This document shows, piece after piece, positions 33,963 through 48,700 of a stretch of DNA of 64,000 nucleotides; the first letter of the stretch is position 1; each line of letters begins with the position of its first letter. The position numbers and the translations under genes were made by a program. This stretch comes from Antedon mediterranea. Lineage: Eukaryota > Echinodermata > Crinoidea > Comatulida > Antedonidae. Location of the stretch: NCBI RefSeq assembly GCF_964355755.1, contig NC_092670.1, positions 27,455,795 through 27,519,794 of the forward strand. Reading direction: 5' to 3'. Below the pieces are notes generated by a model. The model did no database searches and was not told the origin of the DNA. It saw nothing but the letters and a program-made list of their open reading frames with translations.

Positions 33963-35035
33963 AAATGTTCTAAAACGGTTTCTAATGTGATTTTAAGCAC
34001 TTTGATGTTTTTATGTTAACGAATTTTTTCGAAAATCACAAAATGGTCTAAAATGTCTCCAAATGCGATTTCAAGCTATTCTGAGCACTTTGGTGTTTTA
34101 TGTTAACTAGTTTTTTCGAAAATCACAAAATGGTCTAAAACGTCTCCAAATGCGATTTGAAGCTATTCTAAGCAATTTGGTGTTTTTATGTTAACAAGTT
34201 TTTTCGAAAATCACAAAATGGTCTAAAACGTCTCCAAATGCGATTTGAAGCTATTCTAAGCACTTTGGTGTTTTTATGGTAATTTATTTCGAAAATCACA
34301 AAATTGTCTAAAACATCTCCAAATGCGATTTTAAGCTATTCTAAGCACTTTGGTGTTTTTATGTTAACAAGTTTTTTCGAAAATCACAAAATGGTCTAAA
34401 ATGTCTCCAAATGCGATTTGAAGCTTTTCTAAGCACTTTGGTGTTTTTATGTTTACAAGTTTTTTCGAAAATCACAAAATGGTCTAAAACGTCTCCAAAT
34501 GCGATTTGAAGCTATTCTAAGCACTTTGGTGTTTTTATGTTAACAACTTTTTTAGAAAAAATCACAAAATGGTCTAAAACGGTTTCTAATGTGATTTTAA
34601 GCACTTTGATGTTTTTATGTTAACAACTTTTTTAGAAAATCACAAAATGGTCTAAAACGTCTCCAAATGCGATTTGAAGCAATTCTAAGCACTTTGGTGT
34701 TTTTATGGTAACGAGTTTTTTTGAATATCACAAAATGGTCTAAAATGTCTCCAAATGCGATTTGAAGCTTTTCTAAGCACTTTGGTGTTTTTATGTTTAC
34801 AAGTTTTTTCGAAAATCACAAAATGGTCTAAAACGGCTCCAAATGCGATTTTAAGCTATTCTAAGCAATTTGGTGTTTTTATGTTAACAAGTTTTTTCGA
34901 AAATCACAAAATGGTCTAAAACGTCTCCAAATGCGATTTGAAGCTATTCTGTACACTTTACTGTTTTTTGTGAATAATTTTTGTCGAAATGCTCAAAATG
35001 GTCAAAAACGTTTTCAAATACGATATTAAGCTATT

Positions 35036-35188
35036 TTGTGTTTTTATGTTAACGAATTTTTTCGAAAATCACAAAATGGTCTAAAATGTCTACAAATGCG
35101 ATTTTAAGCTATTCTGAGCACTTTGGTGTTTTATGTTAACTAGTTTTTTTCGAAAATCACAAAATGGTCTAAAACGTTGTTTATGTTA
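35036..35188 (+). repeat. Two out-of-register junctions (unit 1)
   Basis: At about 35,038 B is cut at CTATTTTGTG and joined to TTTTTATGTTAACGAA, losing the B end and the whole C. At 35,176 AAAACGT is joined to TGTTTATGTTAAC, deleting about 40 bp of a monomer. Both junctions recur in unit 2 at 44,175 and 44,314, so they predate the 9-kb duplication. Flanks share only 2-4 bases. Confidence 0.88.
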
Positions 35189-38100
35189 ACAACTTTTTTA
35201 GAAAATCACAAAATGGTCTAAAACAGCTCCAAATGCGATTTGAAGCTATTCTAAGCACTTTGGTGTTTTTATGTTAACAAGTTTTTTCGAAAATCACAAA
35301 ATGGTCTAAAACGTCTCCAAATGCGATTTGAAGCTATTCTGTACACTTTGATGTCTTTTTGTTAACAAGTTTTTTCGAAAGTCACAAAATGGTCTAAAAA
35401 GTCTCCAAATGCGATTTTAAGGTATTCTAAGCACTTTGGTGTTTTTATGTTAACAAGTTTTATCGAAAATTACAAAATGGTGTAAAACGTCTCCAAATGC
35501 GATTTGAAGCTATTCTAAGCACTTTGGTGTTTTTATGTTAACAAGTTTTTTCGAAAATCACAAAATGGTGTAAAACGTCTCCAAATGCGATTTTAAGCTA
35601 TTCTAAGCAATTTGGTGTTTTTATGTTAACAATTTTTTTCGAAAATCACAAAATGGTCTAAAACGTCTCCAAATGCGATTTGAAGCTATTCTGTACACTT
35701 TGCTGTTTTGTGAGAATAATTTTTGTCGAAATGCTCAAAATGGTCAAAAACGTTTTTAAATACGATATTAAGCTATTTTGTGCTCTTTGATGTTTTTGTG
35801 TGAAAAGTTTTATCGAAATGCTCAAAATGGTCTAAAACGGTTTCTAATGTGATTTTAAGCACTTTGATGTTTTTATGTTAACAACTTTTTTAGAAATTTA
35901 CAAAATGGTGTAAAACGTCTCCAAATGCGATTTGAAGCTATTCTAAGCAATTTCGTGTTTTTATGTTAACAAGTTTTTTCGAAAATCACAAAATGGTCTA
36001 AAACGTCTCCAAATGCGATTTGAAGCTATTCTAAGCACGTTTGTGTTTTTATGTTAACAAGTTTTTTCGAAAATCACAAAATGGTCTAAAATGTCTCCAA
36101 ATGCGATTTTAAGGTATTCTAAGCACTTTGGTGTTTTTATGTTAACAAGTTTTTTCGAAAATCACAAAATGGTCTAAAACGTCTACAAATGCGATTTGAA
36201 GCTATTCTAAGCACTTTGGTGTTTTTATGTTAACAAGTTTTTTCGAAAATCACAAAATGGTATAAAACGTCTCCAAATGCGATTTGAAGATTTTCTAAGC
36301 ACTTTGGTTTTTTTATGTTTACAAGTTTTTTCGAAAATCACAAAATGGTCTAAAACGTCTCCAAATGCGATTTGAAGCTATTCTGTACACTTTGCTGTTT
36401 TGTGTGAATAATTTTGTCAAAATGCTCAAAATCGTCAAAAACGTTTTTAAATACTATATTAAGCTATTTTGTGTTCTTTGATGTTTTTGTGTGAAAAGTT
36501 TTATCGAAATGCTCAAAATGGTCTAAAACGGTTTCTAATGAAATGATTTTAAGAACTTTGATGTTTTTATGTTAACAACTTTTTTAGAAAATCACAAAAT
36601 GGTCTAAAACGTCTCCAAATGCGATTTGAAGCAATTCTAAGCACTTTGGTGTTTTTATGTTAACAAGTTTTTTCGAAAATCACAAAATGGTATAAAACCT
36701 CTCCAAATGCGATTTTAAGGTATTCTAAGCACTTTGGTGTTTTTATGTTAACAAGTTTTTTCGAAAATCACAAAATGGTCTAAAACGTCTACAAATGCGA
36801 TTTGAAGCTATTCTAAGCACTTTGGTGTTTTTATGTTAACAAGTTTTTTCGAAAATCACAAAATGGTATAAAACGTCTCCAAATGCGATTTTAAGCTATT
36901 CTAAGCAATTTGGTGTTTTTATGTTAACAAGTTTTTTCGAAAATCACAAAATGGTCGAAAATGTCACAAAATGCGATTTGAAGCTATTCTAAGCACTTTG
37001 GTGTTATTATGTTAACAAGTTTTTTCGAAAATCACAAATTGGTCTAAAACGTCTCCAAATGCGATTTGAAGCTATTTTAAGCACTTTGGTGTTTTTGTGT
37101 AACCAAGTTTTTTCGAAAATCACAAAAGGGTCTAAAATGTCTCAAAATGCGATTTGAAGCTATTCTGTACACTTTGATGTTTTTTTGTTAACAAGTTTTT
37201 TCGAAAGTCACAAAATGGTCTAAAACGTCTCCAAATGCGATTTGAAGCTATTCTAAGCACTTTGGTGTTTTTATGTTAACAAGTTTTTTCGAAAATCACA
37301 AAATGGTGTAAAACGTCTCCAAATGCGATTTGAAGCTATTCTAAGCACTTTGGGGTTTTTATGTTAACAAGTTTTTTCGAAAATCACAAAATGGTGTAAA
37401 ACTTCTCAGAATACGATTTTAAGCTATTCTAAGCAATTTCGTATTTTTATGTTAACAAGTTTTTTCGAAAATCACAAAATGGTCTAAAACGTCTCCAAAT
37501 GCGATTTGAAGTTATTCTGTACACTTTGCTGTTTTGTGAGAATAATTTTTGTCGAAATGCTCAAAATGGTCAAAAACGTTTTTAAATACGATATTAAGCT
37601 ATTTTGTGCTCTTTGATGTTTTTGTGTGAAAAGTTTTATCGAAATGCTCAAAATGGTCTAAAACGGTTTCTAATGTGATTTTAAGCACTTTGATGTTTTT
37701 ATGTTAACAACTTTTTTAGAAAATTACAAAATGGTGTAAAACGTCTCCAAATGCGATTTGAAGCTATTCTAAGCAATTTCGTGTTTTTATGTTAACAAGT
37801 TTTTTCGAAAATCACAAAATGGTCTAAAACGTCTCCAAATGCGATTTGAAGCTATTCTAAGCACTTTTGTGTTTTTATGTTAACAAGTTTTTTCGAAAAT
37901 CACAAAATGGTCTAAAATGTCTCCAAATGCGATTTTAAGGTATTCTAAGCACTTTGGTGTTTTTATGTTAACAAGTTTTTTCGAAAATCACAAAATGGTC
38001 TAAAACGTCTACAAATGCGATTTGAAGCTATTCTAAGCACTTTGGTGTTTTTATGTTAACAAGTTTTTTCGAAAATCACAAAATGGTATAAAACGTCTCC

Positions 38101-39529
38101 AAATGCGATTTGAAGATTTTCTAAGCACTTTGGTGTTTTTATGTTTACAAGTTTTTTCGAAAATCACAAAATGGTCTAAAACGTCTCCAAATGCGATTTT
38201 AAGGTATTCTAAGCACTTTGGTGTTTTTATGTTAACAAGTTTTTTCGAAAATCACAAAATGGTCTAAAACGTCTACAAATGCGATTTGAAGCTATTCTAA
38301 GCAATTTGGTGTTTTTATGTTAACAAGTTTTTTCGAAAATCACAAAATGGTCGAAAATGTCACAAAATGCGATTTTAAGCTATTGTAAGCACTTTGTTGT
38401 TTTTATGTTAACAAGTTTTTTTCGAAAATCACAAAATGGTCTAAAACCTCTCCAAATGCGATTTGAAGCTATTCTGTACACTTTGCTGTTTTGTGTGAAT
38501 AATTTTTGTCGAAATGCTCAAAATGGTCAAAAACGTTTTTAAATACGATATTAAGCTATTTTGTGCTCTTTGATGTTTTTGTGTGAAAAGTTTTATCGAA
38601 ATGCTCAAAATGGTCTAAAACGGTTTCTAATGTGATTTTAAGCACTTTGGTGTTTTTATGTTAACAAGTTTTTTCGAAAATCACAAAATGGTCTAAAACG
38701 TCTCCAAATGTGATTTGAAGCTATTCTAAACACTTTGGTGTTTTTATGTTAACAAGTTTTTTCGAAAATCACAAATTGGTCTAAAACGTCTCCAAATGCG
38801 ATTTGAAGCTATTTTAAGCACTTTGGTGTTTTTGTGTAACCAAGTTTTTTCGAAAATCACAAAAGGGTCTAAAATGTCTCAAAATGCGATTTGAAGCTAT
38901 TCTGTACACTTTGATGTTTTTTTGTTAACAAGTTTTTTCGAAAGTCACAAAATGCTCTAAAACGTCTCCAAATGCGATTTGAAGCTATTCTAAGCACTTT
39001 GCTGTTTTGTGTGAATAATTTTTGTCGAAATGCTCAAAATGGTCAAAAACGTTTTTAAATACGATATTAAGCTATTTTGTGCTCTTTGATGTTTTTGTGT
39101 GAAAAGTTTTATCGAAATGCTCAAAATGGTCTAAAACGGTTTCTAATGTGATTTTAAGCACTTTGATGTTTTTATGTTAACAACTTTTTTAGAAAATCAC
39201 AAAATGGTCTAAAACGTCTCCAAATGCGATTTGAAGCAATTCTAAGCACTTTGGTGTTTTTATGGTAACGAGTTTTTTTGAATATCACAAAATGGTCTAA
39301 AATGTCTCCAAATGCGATTTGAAGCTTTTCTAAGCACTTTGGTGTTTTTATGTTAACAAGTTTTTTCGAAAATCACAAAATGGTCTAAAACGTCTCCAAA
39401 TGCGATTTGAAGCTTTTCTAAGCACTTTGGTGTTTTTATGTTAACAAGTTTTTTCGAAAATCACAAAATGGTCTAAAACGTCTCCAAATGCGATTTGAAG
39501 CTATTCTGTACACTTTGCTGTTTTGTGTG

Positions 39530-39957
39530 AATAATTTTTGTCGAAATGCTCAAAATGGTCAAAAACGTTTTTAAATACGATATTAAGCTATTTTGTGCTC
39601 TTTGATGTTTTTGTGTGAAAAGTTTTATCGAAATGCTCAAAATGGTCTAAAACGGTTTCTAATGTGATTTTAAGCACTTTGATGTTTTTATGTTAACAAC
39701 TTTTTTAGAAAATCACAAAATGGTCTAAAACGTCTCCAAATGCGATTTGAAGCAATTCTAAGCACTTTGGTGTTTTTATGGTAACGAGTTTTTTTGAATA
39801 TCACAAAATGGTCTAAAATGTCTCCAAATGCGATTTGAAGCTTTTCTAAGCACTTTGGTGTTTTTATGTTAACAAGTTTTTTCGAAAATCACAAAATGGT
39901 CTAAAACGTCTCCAAATGCGATTTGAAGCTATTCTGTACACTTTGCTGTTTTGTGTG
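39530..39957 (+). repeat. 428-bp five-monomer cassette B-C-D-E-A', reference
   Basis: B 39,530-39,617 (88), C 39,618-39,694 (77), D 39,695-39,782 (88, TTTTTTAG), E 39,783-39,870 (88; GGTAACGAGTTTTTTTGAAT and GAAGCTTTTC) and A' 39,871-39,957 (87), then the next B at 39,958. The same 428-bp step separates B copies at 12,389/12,817, 14,375/14,803, 48,668/49,096, 55,816/56,244 and 63,218/63,646. Insertion of one more A gives the 516-bp step. Confidence 0.92.
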
Positions 39958-42748
39958 AATAATTTTTGTCGAAATGCTCAAAATGGTCAAAAACGTTTTT
40001 AAATACGATATTAAGCTATTTTGTGCTCTTTGATGTTTTTGTGTGAAAAGTTTTATCGAAATGCTCAAAATGGTCTAAAACGGTTTCTAATGTGATTTTA
40101 AGCACTTTGATGTTTTTATGTTAACAACTTTTTTAGAAAATCACAAAATGGTCTAAAACGTCTCCAAATGCGATTTGAAGCAATTCTAAGCACTTTGGTG
40201 TTTTTATGGTAACGAGTTTTTTTGAATATCACAAAATGGTCTAAAATGTCTCCAAATGCGATTTGAAGCTTTTCTAAGCACTTTGGTGTTTTTATGTTTA
40301 CAAGTTTTTTCGAAAATCACAAAATGGTCTAAAACGGCTCCAAATACGATTTGAAGCTATTCTAAGCACTTTGGTGTTTTTATGTTAACAAGTTTTTTCG
40401 AAAATCACAAAATGGTCTAAAACGTTTCCAAATGCGATTTGAAGCTATTCTAAGCACTTTGGTGTTTTTATGTTAACAAGTTTTTTCGAAAATCACAAAA
40501 TGGTGTAAAACGTCTCCAAATGCGATTTGAAGCTATTCTAAGTAATTTTGTGTTTTTATGTTAACAAGTTTTTTCGAAAATCACAAAATAGTCTAAAACG
40601 TCTCCAAATGCGATTTGAAGCTATTCTAAGCACTTTTGTGTTTTTATGTTAACAAGTTTTTTCGAAAATCACAAAATGGTCTAAAATGTCTCAAAATGCG
40701 ATTTGAAGCTATTCTGTACACTTTGCTGTTTTGTGTGAATAATTTTTGTCAAAATGCTCAAAATGGTCAAAAACGTTTTTAAATACTTTATTAAGCTATT
40801 TTGTGTTCTTTGATGTTTTTGTGTGAAAAGTTTTTTCGAAATGCTCAAAATGGTCTAAAACGGTTTCTAATGTGATTTTAAGCACTTTGATGTTTTTATG
40901 TTAACAACTTTTTTAGAAAATTACAAAATGGTCTAAAACGTCTCCAAATGCGATTTGAAGCAATTCTAAGCACTTTGGTGTTTTTATGTTAACAAGTTTT
41001 TTCGAAAATCACAAAATGGTCTAAAACGTCTCCAAATGCGATTTGAAGCTATTCTGTACACTTTGCTGTTTTGTGTGAATAATTTTTGTTGAAATGCTCA
41101 AAATGGTCAAAAACGTTTTTAAATACGATATTAAGCTATTTTGTGCTCTTTGATGTTTTTGTGTGAAAAGTTTTATCGAAATGCTCAAAATGGTCTAAAA
41201 CGGTTTCTAATGTGATTTTAAGCACTTTGGTGTTTTTATGTTAACAAGTTTTTTCGAAAATCACAAAATGGTCTAAAATGTCTCCAAATGCGATTTGAAG
41301 CTTTTCTAAGCACTTTGGTGTTTTTATGTTAACAAGTTTTTTCGAAAATCACAAAATGGTCTAAAACGTCTCCAAATGTGATTTGAAGCTATTCTAAACA
41401 CTTTGGTGTTTTTATGTTAACAAGTTTTTTCGAAAATCACAAATTGGTCTAAAACGTCTCCAAATGCGATTTGAAGCTATTTTAAGCACTTTGGTGTTTT
41501 TGTGTAACCAAGTTTTTTCGAAAATCACAAAAGGGTCTAAAATGTCTCAAAATGCGATTTGAAGCTATTCTGTACACTTTGATGTTTTTTTGTTAACAAG
41601 TTTTTTCGAAAGTCACAAAATGGTCTAAAAAGTCTCCAAATGCGATTTGAAGCTATTCTAAGCACTTTGGTGTTTTTATGTTAACAAGTTTTTTTGAAAA
41701 TCACAAAATGGTCTAAAACGTCTACAAATGCGATTTGAAGCTATTCTAAGCACTTTGGTGTTTTTATGTTAACAAGTTTTTTCGAAAATCACAAAATGGT
41801 ATAAAACGTCTCCAAATGCGATTTGAAGATTTTCTAAGCACTTTGGTGTTTTTATGTTTACAAGTTTTTTCGAAAATCACAAAATGGTCTAAAACGTCTC
41901 CAAATGCGATTTGAAGCTATTCTGTACACTTTGCTGTTTTGTTTGAATAATTTTGTCAAAATGCTCAAAATGGTCAAAAACGTTTTTAAATACTATATTA
42001 AGCTATTTTGTGTTCTTTGATGTTTTTGTGTGAAAAGTTTTATCGAAATGCTCAAAATGGTCTAAAACGGTTTCTAATGAAATGATTTTAAGAACTTTGA
42101 TGTTTTTATGTTAACAACTTTTTTAGAAAATCACAAAATGGTCTAAAACGTCTCCAAATGCGATTTGAAGCAATTCTAAGCACTTTGGTGTTTTTATGTT
42201 AACAAGTTTTTTCGAAAATCACAAAATGGTATAAAACCTCTCCAAATGCGATTTTAAGGTATTCTAAGCACTTTGGTGTTTTTATGTTAACAAGTTTTTT
42301 CGAAAATCACAAAATGGTCTAAAACGTCTACAAATGCGATTTGAAGCTATTCTAAGCACTTTGGTGTTTTTATGTTAACAAGTTTTTTCGAAAATCACAA
42401 AATGGTATAAAACGTCTCCAAATGCGATTTTAAGGTATTCTAAGCACTTTGGTGTTTTTATGTTAACAAGTTTTTTCGAAAATCACAAAATGGTCGAAAA
42501 TGTCACAAAATGCGATTTGAAGCTATTCTAAGCACTTTGGTGTTATTATGTTAACAAGTTTTTTCGAAAATCACAAATTGGTCTAAAACGTCTCCAAATG
42601 CGATTTGAAGCTATTTTAAGCACTTTGGTGTTTTTGTGTAACCAAGTTTTTTCGAAAATCACAAAAGGGTCTAAAATGTCTCAAAATGCGATTTGAAGCT
42701 ATTCTGTACACTTTGATGTTTTTTTGTTAACAAGTTTTTTCGAAAGTT

Positions 42749-45700
42749 ACAAAATGGTGTAAAACGTCTCCAAATGCGATTTGAAGCTATTCTAAGCACT
42801 TTGGTGTTTTTATGTTAACAAGTTTTTTCGAAAATCACAAAATGGTGTAAAACGTCTCCAAATGCGATTTTAAGCTATTCTAAGCAATTTGGTGTTTTTA
42901 TGTTAACAAGTTTTTTCGAAAATCACAAAATGGTCTAAAACGTCTCCAAATGCGATTTGAAGCTATTCTGTACACTTTACTGTTTTTTGTGAATAATTTT
43001 TGTCGAAATGCTCAAAATGGTCAAAAACGTTTTCAAATACGATATTAAGCTATTTTGTGCTCTTTGATGTTTTTGTGTGAAAAGTTTTATCGAAATGCTT
43101 AAAATGTTCTAAAACGGTTTCTAATGTGATTTTAAGCACTTTGATGTTTTTATGTTAACGAATTTTTTCGAAAATCACAAAATGGTCTAAAATGTCTCCA
43201 AATGCGATTTCAAGCTATTCTGAGCACTTTGGTGTTTTATGTTAACTAGTTTTTTCGAAAATCACAAAATGGTCTAAAACGTCTCCAAATGCGATTTGAA
43301 GCTATTCTAAGCAATTTGGTGTTTTTATGTTAACAAGTTTTTTCGAAAATCACAAAATGGTCTAAAACGTCTCCAAATGCGATTTGAAGCTATTCTAAGC
43401 ACTTTGGTGTTTTTATGGTAATTTATTTCGAAAATCACAAAATTGTCTAAAACATCTCCAAATGCGATTTTAAGCTATTCTAAGCACTTTGGTGTTTTTA
43501 TGTTAACAAGTTTTTTCGAAAATCACAAAATGGTCTAAAATGTCTCCAAATGCGATTTGAAGCTTTTCTAAGCACTTTGGTGTTTTTATGTTTACAAGTT
43601 TTTTCGAAAATCACAAAATGGTCTAAAACGTCTCCAAATGCGATTTGAAGCTATTCTAAGCACTTTGGTGTTTTTATGTTAACAACTTTTTTAGAAAAAA
43701 TCACAAAATGGTCTAAAACGGTTTCTAATGTGATTTTAAGCACTTTGATGTTTTTATGTTAACAACTTTTTTAGAAAATCACAAAATGGTCTAAAACGTC
43801 TCCAAATGCGATTTGAAGCAATTCTAAGCACTTTGGTGTTTTTATGGTAACGAGTTTTTTTGAATATCACAAAATGGTCTAAAATGTCTCCAAATGCGAT
43901 TTGAAGCTTTTCTAAGCACTTTGGTGTTTTTATGTTTACAAGTTTTTTCGAAAATCACAAAATGGTCTAAAACGGCTCCAAATGCGATTTTAAGCTATTC
44001 TAAGCAATTTGGTGTTTTTATGTTAACAAGTTTTTTCGAAAATCACAAAATGGTCTAAAACGTCTCCAAATGCGATTTGAAGCTATTCTGTACACTTTAC
44101 TGTTTTTTGTGAATAATTTTTGTCGAAATGCTCAAAATGGTCAAAAACGTTTTCAAATACGATATTAAGCTATTTTGTGTTTTTATGTTAACGAATTTTT
44201 TCGAAAATCACAAAATGGTCTAAAATGTCTACAAATGCGATTTTAAGCTATTCTGAGCACTTTGGTGTTTTATGTTAACTAGTTTTTTCGAAAATCACAA
44301 AATGGTCTAAAACGTTGTTTATGTTAACAACTTTTTTAGAAAATCACAAAATGGTCTAAAACAGCTCCAAATGCGATTTGAAGCTATTCTAAGCACTTTG
44401 GTGTTTTTATGTTAACAAGTTTTTTCGAAAATCACAAAAAGGTCTAAAACGTCTCCAAATGCGATTTGAAGCTATTCTGTACACTTTGATGTCTTTTTGT
44501 TAACAAGTTTTTTCGAAAGTCACAAAATGGTCTAAAAATTCTCCAAATGTGATTTTAAGGTATTCTAAGCACTTTGGTGTTTTTATGTTAACAAGTTTTA
44601 TCGAAAATTACAAAATGGTGTAAAACGTCTCCAAATGCGATTTGAAGCTATTCTAAGCACTTTGGTGTTTTTATGTTAACAAGTTTTTTCGAAAATCACA
44701 AAATGGTGTAAAACGTCTCCAAATGCGATTTTAAGCTATTCTAAGCAATTTGGTGTTTTTATGTTAACAAGTTTTTTCGAAAATCACAAAATGGTCTAAA
44801 ACGTCTCCAAATGCGATTTGAAGCTATTCTGTACACTTTGCTGTTTTGTGAGAATAATTTTTGTCGAAATGCTCAAAATGGTCAAAAACGTTTTTAAATA
44901 CGATATTAAGCTATTTTGTGCTCTTTGATGTTTTTGTGTGAAAAGTTTTATCGAAATGCTCAAAATGGTCTAAAACGGTTTCTAATGTGATTTTAAGCAC
45001 TTTGATGTTTTTATGTTAACAACTTTTTTAGAAATTTACAAAATGGTGTAAAACGTCTCCAAATGCGATTTGAAGCTATTCTAAGCAATTTCGTGTTTTT
45101 ATGTTAACAAGTTTTTTCGAAAATCACAAAATGGTCTAAAACGTCTCCAAATGCGATTTGAAGCTATTCTAAGCACGTTTGTGTTTTTATGTTAACAAGT
45201 TTTTTCGAAAATCACAAAATGGTCTAAAATGTCTCCAAATGCGATTTTAAGGTATTCTAAGCACTTTGGTGTTTTTATGTTAACAAGTTTTTTCGAAAAT
45301 CACAAAATGGTCTAAAACGTCTACAAATGCGATTTGAAGCTATTCTAAGCACTTTGGTGTTTTTATGTTAACAAGTTTTTTCGAAAATCACAAAATGGTA
45401 TAAAACGTCTCCAAATGCGATTTGAAGATTTTCTAAGCACTTTGGTTTTTTTATGTTTACAAGTTTTTTCGAAAATCACAAAATGGTCTAAAACGTCTCC
45501 AAATGCGATTTGAAGCTATTCTGTACACTTTGCTGTTTTGTGTGAATAATTTTGTCAAAATGCTCAAAATCGTCAAAAACGTTTTTAAATACTATATTAA
45601 GCTATTTTGTGTTCTTTGATGTTTTTGTGTGAAAAGTTTTATCGAAATGCTCAAAATGGTCTAAAACGGTTTCTAATGAAATGATTTTAAGAACTTTGAT

Positions 45701-48700
45701 GTTTTTATGTTAACAACTTTTTTAGAAAATCACAAAATGGTCTAAAACGTCTCCAAATGCGATTTGAAGCAATTCTAAGCACTTTGGTGTTTTTATGTTA
45801 ACAAGTTTTTTCGAAAATCACAAAATGGTATAAAACCTCTCCAAATGCGATTTTAAGGTATTCTAAGCACTTTGGTGTTTTTATGTTAACAAGTTTTTTC
45901 GAAAATCACAAAATGGTCTAAAACGTCTACAAATGCGATTTGAAGCTATTCTAAGCACTTTGGTGTTTTTATGTTAACAAGTTTTTTCGAAAATCACAAA
46001 ATGGTATAAAACGTCTCCAAATGCGATTTTAAGCTATTCTAAGCAATTTGGTGTTTTTATGTTAACAAGTTTTTTCGAAAATCACAAAATGGTCGAAAAT
46101 GTCACAAAATGCGATTTGAAGCTATTCTAAGCACTTTGGTGTTATTATGTTAACAAGTTTTTTCGAAAATCACAAATTGGTCTAAAACGTCTCCAAATGC
46201 GATTTGAAGCTATTTTAAGCACTTTGGTGTTTTTGTGTAACCAAGTTTTTTCGAAAATCACAAAAGGGTCTAAAATGTCTCAAAATGCGATTTGAAGCTA
46301 TTCTGTACACTTTGATGTTTTTTTGTTAACAAGTTTTTTCGAAAGTCACAAAATGGTCTAAAACGTCTCCAAATGCGATTTGAAGCTATTCTAAGCACTT
46401 TGGTGTTTTTATGTTAACAAGTTTTTTCGAAAATCACAAAATGGTGTAAAACGTCTCCAAATGCGATTTGAAGCTATTCTAAGCACTTTGGTGTTTTTAT
46501 GTTAACAAGTTTTTTCGAAAATCACAAAATGGTGTAAAACTTCTCAGAATACGATTTTAAGCTATTCTAAGCAATTTCGTATTTTTATGTTAACAAGTTT
46601 TTTCGAAAATCACAAAATGGTCTAAAACGTCTCCAAATGCGATTTGAAGTTATTCTGTACACTTTGCTGTTTTGTGAGAATAATTTTTGTCGAAATGCTC
46701 AAAATGGTCAAAAACGTTTTTAAATACGATATTAAGCTATTTTGTGCTCTTTGATGTTTTTGTGTGAAAAGTTTTATCGAAATGCTCAAAATGGTCTAAA
46801 ACGGTTTCTAATGTGATTTTAAGCACTTTGATGTTTTTATGTTAACAACTTTTTTAGAAAATTACAAAATGGTGTAAAACGTCTCCAAATGCGATTTGAA
46901 GCTATTCTAAGCAATTTCGTGTTTTTATGTTAACAAGTTTTTTCGAAAATCACAAAATGGTCTAAAACGTCTCCAAATGCGATTTGAAGCTATTCTAAGC
47001 ACTTTTGTGTTTTTATGTTAACAAGTTTTTTCGAAAATCACAAAATGGTCTAAAATGTCTCCAAATGCGATTTTAAGGTATTCTAAGCACTTTGGTGTTT
47101 TTATGTTAACAAGTTTTTTCGAAAATCACAAAATGGTCTAAAACGTCTACAAATGCGATTTGAAGCTATTCTAAGCACTTTGGTGTTTTTATGTTAACAA
47201 GTTTTTTCGAAAATCACAAAATGGTATAAAACGTCTCCAAATGCGATTTGAAGATTTTCTAAGCACTTTGGTGTTTTTATGTTTACAAGTTTTTTCGAAA
47301 ATCACAAAATGGTCTAAAACGTCTCCAAATGCGATTTTAAGGTATTCTAAGCACTTTGGTGTTTTTATGTTAACAAGTTTTTTCGAAAATCACAAAATGG
47401 TCTAAAACGTCTACAAATGCGATTTGAAGCTATTCTAAGCAATTTGGTGTTTTTATGTTAACAAGTTTTTTCGAAAATCACAAAATGGTCGAAAATGTCA
47501 CAAAATGCGATTTTAAGCTATTGTAAGCACTTTGTTGTTTTTATGTTAACAAGTTTTTTTCGAAAATCACAAAATGGTCTAAAACCTCTCCAAATGCGAT
47601 TTGAAGCTATTCTGTACACTTTGCTGTTTTGTGTGAATAATTTTTGTCGAAATGCTCAAAATGGTCAAAAACGTTTTTAAATACGATATTAAGCTATTTT
47701 GTGCTCTTTGATGTTTTTGTGTGAAAAGTTTTATCGAAATGCTCAAAATGGTCTAAAACGGTTTCTAATGTGATTTTAAGCACTTTGGTGTTTTTATGTT
47801 AACAAGTTTTTTCGAAAATCACAAAATGGTCTAAAACGTCTCCAAATGTGATTTGAAGCTATTCTAAACACTTTGGTGTTTTTATGTTAACAAGTTTTTT
47901 CGAAAATCACAAATTGGTCTAAAACGTCTCCAAATGCGATTTGAAGCTATTTTAAGCACTTTGGTGTTTTTGTGTAACCAAGTTTTTTCGAAAATCACAA
48001 AAGGGTCTAAAATGTCTCAAAATGCGATTTGAAGCTATTCTGTACACTTTGATGTTTTTTTGTTAACAAGTTTTTTCGAAAGTCACAAAATGCTCTAAAA
48101 CGTCTCCAAATGCGATTTGAAGCTATTCTAAGCACTTTGCTGTTTTGTGTGAATAATTTTTGTCGAAATGCTCAAAATGGTCAAAAACGTTTTTAAATAC
48201 GATATTAAGCTATTTTGTGCTCTTTGATGTTTTTGTGTGAAAAGTTTTATCGAAATGCTCAAAATGGTCTAAAACGGTTTCTAATGTGATTTTAAGCACT
48301 TTGATGTTTTTATGTTAACAACTTTTTTAGAAAATCACAAAATGGTCTAAAACGTCTCCAAATGCGATTTGAAGCAATTCTAAGCACTTTGGTGTTTTTA
48401 TGGTAACGAGTTTTTTTGAATATCACAAAATGGTCTAAAATGTCTCCAAATGCGATTTGAAGCTTTTCTAAGCACTTTGGTGTTTTTATGTTAACAAGTT
48501 TTTTCGAAAATCACAAAATGGTCTAAAACGTCTCCAAATGCGATTTGAAGCTTTTCTAAGCACTTTGGTGTTTTTATGTTAACAAGTTTTTTCGAAAATC
48601 ACAAAATGGTCTAAAACGTCTCCAAATGCGATTTGAAGCTATTCTGTACACTTTGCTGTTTTGTGTGAATAATTTTTGTCGAAATGCTCAAAATGGTCAA

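Larger units (their letters stand above)
33701..42748 (+). repeat. ~9.05-kb higher-order repeat unit 1
   Basis: About 104 monomers. It matches unit 2 base for base at offsets of 9,048, then 9,139, then 9,138 bp; the shifts come from a 91-bp deletion near 33,953 and one extra T near 35,147. Anchor pairs: GTTGTTTATG 35,176/44,314; AACGGCTCCAAATACG 40,333/49,471; AATGAAATGATTTT 42,080/51,218. B copies start at 33,944 (truncated), 34,973 (C lost), 35,715, 36,407, 37,541, 38,498, 39,014, 39,530, 39,958, 40,738, 41,078 and 41,946. Only around ten substitutions from unit 2 were noticed by eye. Confidence 0.95.
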
